64,000 nt of DNA from the NCBI RefSeq assembly GCF_017599385.1, contig NZ_JAGFPK010000001.1, positions 1,933,441 through 1,997,440 on the forward strand, read 5' to 3'. The notes under the pieces are model-generated. The model saw only the letters and a list, made by a program, of their open reading frames with translations, was not told where the DNA came from and made no database searches. Position numbers and translations under genes: made by a program. Shown here piece by piece: positions 1 through 6,998 of the stretch; position 1 is the first letter of the stretch; the number at the start of each line of letters is the position of its first letter. Source of the stretch: Ciceribacter sp. L1K22. GTDB taxonomy: Bacteria; Pseudomonadota; Alphaproteobacteria; Rhizobiales; Rhizobiaceae.

Positions 1-1894
1 TCGTAGAGGACAGGCCATTGAAGCGCAGGAACTTGCCGTTGCGCCCGTTTGGAGTGGTGCTCTCCGTGTAGAGCGTGCTGGTGTAGGTGTATTCGGTCGG
101 ACCTGTGAATGTGTCGGTCTCTGTCAGCCAGATTGAACCGCCGGCAGGGTCGAACCGATGCGACGGAAACCACCGGATATAGACTTGCGTCGAGGTCTTA
201 TCGACAACCGGAAGGCAATCACCGGAGCGAATGAGAAGGCCGCTTTGAATGTCGCAGTTTGTCCACAAGCCCTGCTCATTCGTTGGCGTCGCCGTCGCGA
301 AACCATCGGCCGGAGGCAGGAAGTTGAAAACGCCGCGCTCTCTCCAGTATCCGACAACGCGCAGCTCGTTTGCACGGGCCTCCCATCCGTTGGTGTAGTA
401 AAGACCGAAATCGTTATCGGCCGGCTCGCGTGCGGTCGTGTAATCGACGTAGCCGCCAAGCCCGTAGGTTTCCCCGTCACCAGGGCAGGAATTGATGATC
501 TTGATGTTATCGAGGTGCCAGCGCTGCCAACCATCCTCGACACGAGCAAAAAACCTCAGATTGCGCAATGTCGCCGGAGTCGTCCCGCTTGCGTCCTTGT
601 TGGTCCCATCGAACAATTCGAACGTCGTAAACGGAGAGGCCGCAACCGGGTTTTCGTCGCTGGCGTCAATATCCCGCGTATATCCTACCGTTTCGCCGTT
701 AGAGACGAAATCGACCTGGATGATGATCGGATCATCACCCATCGCAATGAAGACCGCGCCGCTTTGGGAAAGTACCAGTTCGTCAAACTCGCTGTTGGTC
801 GCGCCGTTCCGCGTGTTCGGCGTCGTCCCCAAGCCTTCGAACTTCACGCCGCGCCGGATAAGCCAGCTTTGCGCGAAGTAGAAACCGGGCCGGAAAGTGA
901 CGTGCGGGAAATAGACCTGCGCAAAGGCACTCAGATCCTCAAGCGCGTCAGTGACATCGACAACAGCTGCCGACGTGGATGGCACGACGCCAAACCAGTT
1001 TGCACGAAGCGGCCCGTCAAACTGGCGAACCCACGCACCTGAACTGGTCGCGGTATCATCCGCTTTTAGATAAACGCCGCCTTGGACGTCAGCGGTCACC
1101 TCAGCCGAATAATCGCCAGACTTGAAGACGAAAATTCCGGCCTTGTCTTCCTCAAGCAGAACCGCAGACTGGTGGTCCCCGGTATCAAGGGCCTTGAGCG
1201 CCGTGACCGTTGTCGGAAAGGCGCTTGGCACGGCAGCAAGTGCCAGCGCTGCTGAAGCCGCGGCAGCATCGCGCGCCGCCTCAGCCTGCGCCACGAGCGC
1301 CGCGCTGGATTGATCGGAAATCAGCCTGAACGTGTTGTCGTCCGTGCGAATCCGTCCCCAAACCTCTTGGTCCGCCGCCAGCGCAGAAGCGTTTCCGCCC
1401 GTCGAAGTCTTGATCGTGAGAAGCGACCCGCCATTAAACGAAACTGTAACTGGAGAAGACGTGGTGGCTTCAAAAAGCGCAAATGCTACCAGAACGTCGT
1501 CCGCAACCGGTACGTCCGTGTCGACCTGAATCGCGTTGGCACTGCCGGCGCCGCTATCGGTTCCGATGACGAATTTGAACGGCAACGGAAGTATCTTCGA
1601 CCACGAGCCGGTGCCAGTCGCACCGTTCTTCCGGTAAATGCCGTTGTATTCAGGATCTGTAGTATCGCCGTAAACGATCGCAGTCGTGTTTACGGGGTGG
1701 TCAAGGTTGGCAAACAGCGAGGACCGCTGCGAATAGGCAATCTGGCCAACGCCGTTAAATGTCGCCGTGATTGTTGACTCAATCCACGCCGACCACTGAC
1801 GCGCGTCGCGCTTGTTCATCTTGTTGGGGCCTGACGACGGGACACCGTCGGTTACGAAGTCGCGCCAAACAACGGCGCCGGTAGGTGCGGGCAA
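1..1894 (-). CDS. Phage tail-fibre/tailspike-like protein (C-terminus beyond the window)
   Basis: An open frame of 631 codons runs leftward without a stop to position 1, so the gene is cut by the window edge. The chosen start is TTG at 1894 with GGAGG five bases before it. The N-terminus (MPAPTGAVVWRDFVTDGVPS) and the following short domain resemble the head-binding ends of phage tail fibres. An alanine-rich coiled segment around residues 195-215 (QAEAARDAAAASAALALAA) is typical of fibre shafts. After it come Gly/Thr/Asn-rich sequences with phrases such as ANWFGV and VYFPHVTFRPGFYF that look like the entry into a right-handed beta-helix (pectate-lyase-like) tailspike. Receptor binding or polysaccharide depolymerisation is inferred; no catalytic residues can be assigned. 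Confidence 0.72.
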   Translation of the reverse strand, partial: MPAPTGAVVWRDFVTDGVPSSGPNKMNKRDARQWSAWIESTITATFNGVGQIAYSQRSSLFANLDHPVNTTAIVYGDTTDPEYNGIYRKNGATGTGSWSKILPLPFKFVIGTDSGAGSANAIQVDTDVPVADDVLVAFALFEATTSSPVTVSFNGGSLLTIKTSTGGNASALAADQEVWGRIRTDDNTFRLISDQSSAALVAQAEAARDAAAASAALALAAVPSAFPTTVTALKALDTGDHQSAVLLEEDKAGIFVFKSGDYSAEVTADVQGGVYLKADDTATSSGAWVRQFDGPLRANWFGVVPSTSAAVVDVTDALEDLSAFAQVYFPHVTFRPGFYFAQSWLIRRGVKFEGLGTTPNTRNGATNSEFDELVLSQSGAVFIAMGDDPIIIQVDFVSNGETVGYTRDIDASDENPVAASPFTTFELFDGTNKDASGTTPATLRNLRFFARVEDGWQRWHLDNIKIINSCPGDGETYGLGGYVDYTTAREPADNDFGLYYTNGWEARANELRVVGYWRERGVFNFLPPADGFATATPTNEQGLWTNCDIQSGLLIRSGDCLPVVDKTSTQVYIRWFPSHRFDPAGGSIWLTETDTFTGPTEYTYTSTLYTESTTPNGRNGKFLRFNGLSST

Positions 1895-1904
1895 GGGTGC
1901 CTCC

Positions 1905-1934
1905 AAAATGAAAAGGCCCGCCGAAAGGCAGGCC
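1905..1934 (-). terminator. Intrinsic terminator before the tail-fibre gene
   Basis: On the minus strand an 8-bp GC stem (GGCCTGCC/GGCGGGCC, tetraloop TTTC) is followed by TTTTCATTTT. It ends the transcript of the 1971-2468 gene. The Shine-Dalgarno of the tail-fibre gene begins immediately after the T tract, so that gene must be expressed by read-through or antitermination. Confidence 0.75.
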
Positions 1935-1970
1935 AGGAGGTTGCTGTGTGGGGGGTGTTATGGGCTGGCT

Positions 1971-2468
1971 CTATTCGTAGCCGGTGCCGTCGCTAAAGAA
2001 GCTGCCGTCGTCGTGCGGAATGCCGGAATTAGGATCGATCTTGGCCCCAATGACGTCAGGCCACTCGTGGAGTCGCCGTTGTTCGTAACCGTCGGCGCGG
2101 ATCACAGTCAGATCGATGTGTGCGCCAACCGAATAGAAAGGCTCACGATCAGGTGCGGCGGGGTTGGTCATCTTCTGGCGCCGCATGCTTTCGAAAAGAA
2201 AGACCGCGTCACGCTCCAGGCCACTGGCGATCGACAAGTCGCCGTAGGCTAAAAGCTCCTCGCCTGTCGGGCTCGCGCCTTGGGCGAAGATACGCGGCAT
2301 TCTGCGAAGCTGAAAAGCCGGACTGCCCTCTTCCTCGAATGTCGAGAAGACATAGCAAACCGGCCCATTCGTTTCCGATATGGCACCGATCGCCATCCGC
2401 AGCGCGTTTTCAAACCGTTTCGTGTCAGCTGATAATTGAACGATAAGTCTTTCGAGGTCTTGCGCCAT
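1971..2468 (-). CDS. Phage protein with a tape-measure-like N-terminus, otherwise unknown
   Basis: 165 residues. The start is ATG at 2468, with GGAGGG eight bases upstream; it overlaps by one base the stop codon of a tiny upstream frame (TAATG). The first ~28 residues (MAQDLERLIVQLSADTKRFE...) resemble the N-terminus of rhizobial phage tail tape-measure proteins. Those are usually many hundreds of residues with long helices, whereas this protein continues into a short mixed domain with conserved-looking aromatic and acidic positions (HEWPDVIGAKIDPNSG). It may be a small chaperone-like or N-terminal-domain homologue, or a remodelled remnant. Function unknown. Confidence 0.6.
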   Translation of the reverse strand: MAQDLERLIVQLSADTKRFENALRMAIGAISETNGPVCYVFSTFEEEGSPAFQLRRMPRIFAQGASPTGEELLAYGDLSIASGLERDAVFLFESMRRQKMTNPAAPDREPFYSVGAHIDLTVIRADGYEQRRLHEWPDVIGAKIDPNSGIPHDDGSFFSDGTGYE

Positions 2469-2527
2469 TAGCCAGCCCTCCGCACGCAACGTCGCGCCGC
2501 GGCGGTTGCAACGTCGAAATTATCCAT
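2468..2527 (-). CDS. Possible 19-residue leader ORF coupled to the next gene
   Basis: ATG at 2527 follows AAAGGGAAAG with good spacing. The frame encodes MDNFDVATAAARRCVRRAG and its TAA shares a base with the ATG of the downstream gene, the geometry of translational coupling. Too short to judge coding potential; it may simply be a leader that delivers ribosomes to the 165-residue gene. Confidence 0.3.
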   Translation of the reverse strand: MDNFDVATAAARRCVRRAG

Positions 2528-2704
2528 CTTGCTTTCCCTTTGGGTCAGATGCTAGGCGTCGCGCTTCCGGGCACACCAAAAGACCAACGATTCCTCACGC
2601 GCGCGTTGCGCGCACGCGAGGCAAAATCCTGTATTAGCATACGCGTTGAGGGGCGACACGGGTACGGGGCTTGAGGCGCCCGAACATTTCGGGGGAGGGG
2701 TGGG
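2528..2704. other. Intergenic, GC-rich inverted repeat
   Basis: No convincing gene. A near-perfect inverted repeat at 2593-2621 (arms read CCTCACGCGCGC and GCGCGCACGCGAGG, three-base spacer) lacks a T tract on either strand, so it could be a processing or attenuation structure rather than a terminator. Confidence 0.4.
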
Positions 2705-3025
2705 CTATGCCGCCACCCACGCAACCTTGTCGCCCGGCTCCACGAACAGATCGTAGTCCTGGCCGGCTCGGCATAGGGTACGCACCCCGCTGGAGGCGTT
2801 AGGGCTGACACCGATCGAGACCCAAGAGTCCGCTGCCGCTTGGATCCGAAAGACAGGTGCGCCCATGGAGTCGTGGTGTCCAGGAGCTGTTAATGTCGTG
2901 GTGCCTGCCTCTGTCAGCGTCTGGCTATTGACGATGTTCGATAACAGCGTCGCGTTCTGTGTGCGGCCACGATTGTAGAGCGGCCCGACGTAGCCGGCCG
3001 TAACGTGAAGTCCTGTAAATGCCAT
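2705..3025 (-). CDS. Small phage structural protein, possibly head decoration
   Basis: 106 residues, start ATG at 3025 preceded by AGAAGGGAA. The sequence is beta-rich with many Gly/Thr/Val (TGLHVTAGYVGPLYN, VSIGVSPNASSGVRTLCRAGQDYDLFVEPGDKVAWVAA) and no signal peptide or membrane segment. It sits 15 bp downstream of the prohead protease, where head-decoration or capsid genes normally lie. It is far too short for an HK97 major capsid protein (usually about 300-400 residues). Decoration protein is an inference from position and fold character. Confidence 0.5.
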   Translation of the reverse strand: MAFTGLHVTAGYVGPLYNRGRTQNATLLSNIVNSQTLTEAGTTTLTAPGHHDSMGAPVFRIQAAADSWVSIGVSPNASSGVRTLCRAGQDYDLFVEPGDKVAWVAA

Positions 3026-3040
3026 GTGTGCTATTCCCTT

Positions 3041-3679
3041 CTAAGTCAGTTGCATTATCGCTTGTTCAAATCGAATTGCTGCGCCGTCCCACAATATCCG
3101 CTTCATTTCTGATGCTGTCTTGAGTGAGCAGATTTTCGGGTCCACTAGGTCAACGAAGGCTTCCCGAACGGCGCCATGCTTCACGAGGCTTATTTCCCTA
3201 AGATCGGCTTCATGGATAAAGGTCACGGGAACACCATCGACCGTTTTTTGCTCTTGCCGAACCACCAGGTAACCGACAGACATTCCCACCGCATGCCGTT
3301 GCTTGACGCCGTTGACGACCGAAGCCGGTGGCCGCACCAGTCGGAAGGCAAGGCCGTCGCTGTCCGTGAGGAGCTCAAGGTTATCGTTAGTGGTTGCCAC
3401 TTCGGCCGACGCTTTGTGATCGATCCAAAAGCCGATTTTCTGTCTCGAAGCCAAGGATTTGTCGAAGCACCCTTTGACGAATACCTCAATGCGCCCCTTG
3501 TACTCGTGTGCGCGATTGAACCTGCACGCATACCCCTGCAGCGCATTTTCCGTAGGATCCGATAATCCTTTCTCCTCGGTTGAGGGGCTGGTCGTCAGCC
3601 GTCCACCGACCGACGTGATATAGCCACCTACAGAATAGTGAACTGGCTCAGAGGCTCTTGTCTCATAGTCGCGCATCAC
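3041..3679 (-). CDS. HK97-family phage prohead maturation protease
   Basis: 212 residues. The central block GYACRFNRAHEYKGRIEVF..., then WIDHKASAEVATT, then AVGMSVGYLV and LREISLVKHGAV, is the signature order of HK97-type U35 serine proteases. His88 and Ser134 are the likely catalytic pair, with the Glu/Leu-Arg-Glu block completing the fold. In the family this enzyme cleaves scaffold or capsid delta domains during head maturation. Its start (ATG 3679) overlaps the stop of the upstream gene by four bases (ATGA), so the two are co-translated. No capsid gene follows it, which is unusual because its substrate is normally encoded next. Confidence 0.88.
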   Translation of the reverse strand: MMRDYETRASEPVHYSVGGYITSVGGRLTTSPSTEEKGLSDPTENALQGYACRFNRAHEYKGRIEVFVKGCFDKSLASRQKIGFWIDHKASAEVATTNDNLELLTDSDGLAFRLVRPPASVVNGVKQRHAVGMSVGYLVVRQEQKTVDGVPVTFIHEADLREISLVKHGAVREAFVDLVDPKICSLKTASEMKRILWDGAAIRFEQAIMQLT

Positions 3680-4260
3680 CGAAAAACCTCCGGCAAATCC
3701 TTCTTATCGAGAAGGCCGTCGCGAACCGCGTGGCGCAGCGAGATACCGACGTCTGAATTTCTCTGCATCGGTGATCCGAACAGATCACGGCCAAAGTCGG
3801 AGAGTCCGGCTGGCTCCAGCCCTGCACGCAGGAATTCCCGATGCAGCTCTCCTAGTTTGTTGTGCGCCTCCGCGGCCTTTGCGAGGTGGCCGAAAAACTC
3901 GCGCGCCATGGAAGAGTATTCCGGCTTGAAGTCGGCTGCGACGTCGGCGGATACTTTCAGTCGTTCGATGCGTATATCGGACGCTATGTGCTCGATCGCC
4001 GAGTCGAGGTCGTACACTTCGCGCGCTAGTGCCGAAACAGTGTCGCGGAGGTCGGCTGGCGGTTCCGCTGTGACGCCCTGCAAAAGGGCACGAATCCGGT
4101 CTTCGCGCTGTACTGTCACAGGGCCGGATTCCGCGATCTTCTGGTGTGTTTCTGAAAGCTCGCGCCGCTTCCGTTCCCTCTGTGCCATTAGATCGGCCTG
4201 GCGCTTCTCTAGCGCCGCAAAGGCTGCAGATGCATCGCCTGGCAGTGGTACTTTTTTCAT
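3676..4260 (-). CDS. Coiled-coil protein of the phage element, unknown function
   Basis: 194 residues, highly charged and helical. Residues ~12-50 (AFAALEKRQADLMAQRERKR...) and ~75-105 look like heptad-patterned coiled coils; residues ~115-150 are also helical. No signal or membrane segment. It is fused to the prohead protease by a four-base overlap, so a scaffold or head-assembly role is possible, with the protease as the partner. This is positional inference only. Confidence 0.6.
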   Translation of the reverse strand: MKKVPLPGDASAAFAALEKRQADLMAQRERKRRELSETHQKIAESGPVTVQREDRIRALLQGVTAEPPADLRDTVSALAREVYDLDSAIEHIASDIRIERLKVSADVAADFKPEYSSMAREFFGHLAKAAEAHNKLGELHREFLRAGLEPAGLSDFGRDLFGSPMQRNSDVGISLRHAVRDGLLDKKDLPEVFR

Positions 4261-4269
4261 ATCAAATCC

Positions 4270-4782
4270 TTAAAGGAGTTCGCACGCAATGCGCCGCAGC
4301 GCTGGGAGCTTGATGAGGCACGTGCGCGCCATTCCAGTTTCCACGCGGGCGCGCCGATAGACGCGCGAAAGAGCTGGCCTATCAAAGCGGCGCCCGTATA
4401 TGGCGAGGAACTGGCCAGGATCAGCGGACAGCAAAATCTCGCCGGAACGAAAGTCAATGTTACCGCCTATATTGCCAGCGGCTTCGTCGAGAAGATCGGC
4501 GAGCTCGACTTCGGCATCAGGCGCGCCGTCACCGGAGGTGCGCGGCAGACCACCCAATGCAATCTCAATGTCAGCCGCACGCGACGGAAGAGGAGAGCAG
4601 CAGCCGAGGATACAGCGAGCCAGGTCAATTGAAGTTAGGGGCGGCGGCACTGGTCGACCAGCGGCAATTCGATTGCGCTGCTTGAGATGCTTTAACACGC
4701 CGTGGACGTGCGCGAGAGGTAGGCCGAGCTCGCGCGCGATCACCTCCTCGCGCTCTGCTGCGCTTGGATTGTTTTTCGGCAT
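4270..4782 (-). CDS. Phage-element protein with an N-terminal helix-turn-helix-like region
   Basis: 170 residues from ATG 4782, which has AAAGG seven bases upstream; an in-frame ATG at 4833 lies inside an inverted repeat and is less likely. Residues ~6-40 (AAEREEVIARELGLPLAHVHGVLKHL) look like a helix-turn-helix, and the middle has a hydrophobic block around LARCILGCC. It could be a regulator or a small-terminase-like DNA-binding protein. No specific family recognised. Confidence 0.55.
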   Translation of the reverse strand: MPKNNPSAAEREEVIARELGLPLAHVHGVLKHLKQRNRIAAGRPVPPPLTSIDLARCILGCCSPLPSRAADIEIALGGLPRTSGDGAPDAEVELADLLDEAAGNIGGNIDFRSGEILLSADPGQFLAIYGRRFDRPALSRVYRRARVETGMARTCLIKLPALRRIACELL

Positions 4783-4816
4783 TTGGTGCCTTTCGCTTTT
4801 TATGGGTGTGATTGTT

Positions 4817-4851
4817 GCCGGCGCTCGCCCCATCTAAAAACGAGCGCCGGC
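4817..4851. repeat. 11-bp perfect inverted repeat in the leader of the 4270-4782 gene
   Basis: Arms GCCGGCGCTCG (4817-4827) and CGAGCGCCGGC (4841-4851) flank a 13-base spacer. On the minus strand it lies in the leader about 35 bases before the start codon, so it may be an operator or a leader hairpin that controls expression. Confidence 0.6.
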
Positions 4852-4888
4852 GTCGCTTCCGGCTGTGAGGTGGACCGGTGGCGAACTG

Positions 4889-4914
4889 GAAAAAAAGAGC
4901 CGCACAGGGCGGCT
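4889..4914 (-). terminator. Intrinsic terminator after the 373-residue gene
   Basis: Minus strand: stem AGCCGC/GCGGCT with loop CCTGT, followed by C and seven T. It closes the transcript of the gene ending at 4970 and implies that the genes left of it have their own promoter or need antitermination. Confidence 0.8.
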
Positions 4915-4969
4915 AGCGGTCTGCGATGACCTTCATGGTTACAGGGTGGCGACTTCGCAGAAACCGACG

Positions 4970-6091
4970 TTAAGCTGCTATTTTTCTCAGTCTTGACGAC
5001 AAATTGTCATTGGCGGCCTCTAGTGCCAAACGGCCAGCGCGTTCTGCGAAACTGTCGGATGCGCCAACTGCGTCGCGGCCGATTTCGGCGAGCGACTTGG
5101 CTGACATTGCGCACTCAAGGACTCGCACATCAGCCTCAGGTAGTGATTTGACGACCGCATCCCATGCAGTCGCGAAATCCGAAAGCGTCGCGAAGTCCTG
5201 CCAGTCTGTAGCACCTGGCTTGCCGGAGGGGTGCTTCACGATACCCATGAAAATTGAGCCAAGGTCTTCCGTCGCCATCGGCATACCGTCCGGTATTTTT
5301 TTGACTTCAGGTGCTGGCTTAGCATACGCCTCGGCCAGCAAGCGCCGTGCTTCAGAGCGTGACAGCCTGGCGCCCTTTTTCTTTTTCCGTCCGCCCTTAG
5401 GTGGCTCGTGTAGCTCGTCAATCCCGAACAGCGACGCGATCCGCAGATTTGCCCTGATCTGATGTTCACGCGCCACTGCAGCCCGCTTGACGACTGTTTC
5501 CTTCTCTGTCGTGAAGCGCATCGCGCCGGCCGCCAAGCGCCAGTCGAAATCCTCTACTCCACCCCCAGGAGCAATGCGCTGTGCTTTCTCGACGTGCGTT
5601 CCGTCACTGAAGCACAACCCCGCGAGCCGATGAATAAACCGAGCTCCATTGATTTCGCGGATCTCGAAATCTCCCGCGACAGGCCAGCTAATGACGCCGG
5701 CCTCAACGTGGGTGAAGCGTCCATCCGCCAGCCTCGCCTCCCGAACGTGACGAAACGTGACGACAGGCACCTCTCCATCCCTTGCAGGTACGAATACCCG
5801 CTCAATTTCTGGAAGTGATGGTGTCACCTCTAAACGGCGCTCAACAAAAAAATCTTCTGGCTTCTGGTTATCGTTGGCCGGCGTCGTTCGCCAGTTCGAT
5901 TGCACAGGTTCGGAGAGGGGTGGATCGCGATACATCAGCAATAGGCGCATCCGGGCAGCCTTTTCGGCGTGGCGCGGATTCGTCTTTCGAGGCTGTGCGA
6001 AAATTTCAGAGTCGTGCTTAGGAGCGGTTTCACGCCACGCGTCGAGTGCGCGGCGGTAATCGGCTGGGGCCCAGCCATCTGTGTTCTGCAT
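4970..6091 (-). CDS. Phage-element protein of unknown function
   Basis: 373 residues from ATG 6091 (MQNTDGWAPADYRRALDAWR). A longer frame to 6220 is rejected because a promoter (TTGACG-N17-TATCTG at 6192-6220) covers it. The central part is beta-rich (VPVVTFRHVREARLADGRFTH). A basic lysine run (GGRKKKKGARLSR) lies near residue 235. The C-terminus is helical and repeats alanine-rich segments around VLECAMSAKSLAEIGRDAVG. No catalytic motif or known domain recognised. Its place between replication and morphogenesis genes does not settle its role. Confidence 0.65.
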   Translation of the reverse strand: MQNTDGWAPADYRRALDAWRETAPKHDSEIFAQPRKTNPRHAEKAARMRLLLMYRDPPLSEPVQSNWRTTPANDNQKPEDFFVERRLEVTPSLPEIERVFVPARDGEVPVVTFRHVREARLADGRFTHVEAGVISWPVAGDFEIREINGARFIHRLAGLCFSDGTHVEKAQRIAPGGGVEDFDWRLAAGAMRFTTEKETVVKRAAVAREHQIRANLRIASLFGIDELHEPPKGGRKKKKGARLSRSEARRLLAEAYAKPAPEVKKIPDGMPMATEDLGSIFMGIVKHPSGKPGATDWQDFATLSDFATAWDAVVKSLPEADVRVLECAMSAKSLAEIGRDAVGASDSFAERAGRLALEAANDNLSSRLRKIAA

Positions 6092-6191
6092 GTTGATGGT
6101 CTCGCAGGTTCGCCCGCGCGTGCGGGTGAAGTTCAGGCCGTTGTTCGGCTCTTGCTTTTGGGGTGATGCGGGCGAGCTGTATCGCCAAAGC

Positions 6192-6220
6192 CAGATAGGT
6201 AAAACGGGCCGAAACGTCAA
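6192..6220 (-). promoter_or_regulatory. Sigma-70-type promoter for the 373-residue gene
   Basis: TTGACG, 17-bp spacer, TATCTG on the minus strand, about 100 bases before ATG 6091. The bases before the -10 (CCCGTTTTACC) resemble those of the integrase promoter (CCCGTTTGCC), so the two could share a regulator. A perfect A/T-rich inverted repeat (TTTGATT-aaaa-AATCAAA) at 6234-6251 lies just upstream and could be its operator. Confidence 0.6.
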
Positions 6221-6251
6221 TGAACCGGGCCGCTTTGATTAAAAAATCAAA

Positions 6252-6463
6252 ACTGGGAAAAACTTTCCGCATGAGTCTGACGTGGGTTTGGCGTCGGCGC
6301 CGATCGCCAAAGATGTCTATGGCCCCGGCCCAATTCCGAATTTTGGGGGTGAGAAAAATCGTTTACCGAGCCGGTCCAGTGTCCGAAAGCGCCAAGGAAC
6401 ACGACGGCCCCCGCCTTGACGTGGTTGCTGGTCGTGTCACTGTGCAATCAAAGGGGGAAGAAC
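6252..6463. other. Gap without a recognised gene
   Basis: Together with the promoter at 6192-6220 this separates the leftward 373-residue gene from a rightward small gene. I see no gene or terminator in it; it should carry the promoter of the rightward lipoprotein-like gene. Confidence 0.4.
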
Positions 6464-6631
6464 ATGATCAGTCAACGCCTTGTAGCACTACACATTTGGA
6501 TCGCCATCCTGTCGCTGTCATCGTGCGTTTCCTCCGAGACCGCAAACCGCGACCTGTCGTACGGCACTGGCGTCGTTAAGGTCGCCATTTCAGAAAGCTG
6601 CGGTGCGGTCATTTTTGCTCCTTCTCTCTAG
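6464..6631 (+). CDS. Small putative lipoprotein, reading against the rest of the element
   Basis: 55 residues from ATG 6464, which has a strong AAGGGGGAAG ribosome site. The N-terminus MISQRLVALHIWIAILSLSSC is a signal peptide ending in a plausible lipobox (L-S-S-C), so the mature protein would be a ~35-residue lipoprotein. It is the only rightward gene in the element and its 3' end overlaps the 3' end of the 76-residue gene by 23 bases. Small lipoproteins of prophages are often morons that block superinfection or act as Rz1-like spanins; no neighbouring Rz is seen, so exclusion is the likelier guess. Too short for certainty. Confidence 0.5.
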   Translation: MISQRLVALHIWIAILSLSSCVSSETANRDLSYGTGVVKVAISESCGAVIFAPSL

Positions 6632-6839
6632 TGCTGACAGGATCCAGCCGCCGCACCTCATCTTCAAAAGACAAGTAGCTGGACCCACCGTCGTTCACCT
6701 CGACGACGAACACCGGGTCGCCATCGACGTCTCTGGCGATGCCGACGACCAGGCAACGCTGCCAAATCTCACCCGCTGGTGCGTCAGGGTTCTTTCCAAA
6801 AACTATGCGCTCGGCGAGGTATGGGGTGACTGCAAACAT
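6609..6839 (-). CDS. Small conserved-looking phage protein, unknown
   Basis: 76 residues from ATG 6839. A compact beta-rich protein: WQRCLVVGIARDVDGDPVFVVEVNDGG followed by YLSFEDEVRRLDP, a pattern seen in small hypothetical proteins of rhizobial phages. It starts 40 bases past a large inverted repeat (6879-6985) downstream of the DUF3987 gene. Confidence 0.55.
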   Translation of the reverse strand: MFAVTPYLAERIVFGKNPDAPAGEIWQRCLVVGIARDVDGDPVFVVEVNDGGSSYLSFEDEVRRLDPVSTREKEQK

Positions 6840-6878
6840 TTCTCATTTCTCGTTTCTCTCCTCTTGTTGATTGGCATG

Positions 6879-6985
6879 AAGTGTCCGAAGTGTCCCTTAC
6901 GCGGGCGAGACGAACATAAAATCAGAGAGAAAAAGCCTCTAATTTGGGTTACATCTCATGCGCGCAAGGGACAGTCTGGACACTT
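6879..6985. repeat. Large imperfect inverted repeat with TGTCC motifs, candidate replication origin
   Basis: Arms at 6879-6903 and 6961-6985 match at 21 of 25 positions as inverted copies. Each arm has two TGTCC boxes (AAGTGTCC ... TGTCCCTT), giving four in total, with an A/T-rich spacer of 57 bases between the arms. It lies directly downstream of the DUF3987 replication gene. Iteron-like inverted clusters beside a primase/helicase-type gene are typical of phage and satellite origins; it could instead be a paired operator. Confidence 0.55.
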
Positions 6986-6998
6986 GCGTTTCTAGTAT

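Noticed and set aside
158..1042. Plus-strand frame of 294 codons at the left edge
   Set aside because: It is antisense to the tail-fibre-like gene, which is open across the edge with a proper start and protein-like composition.
2545..2811. 88-codon minus-strand frame next to the small structural gene
   Set aside because: It overlaps the 106-residue gene out of frame, lacks a ribosome site and is Arg/Pro/Ser-rich without pattern.
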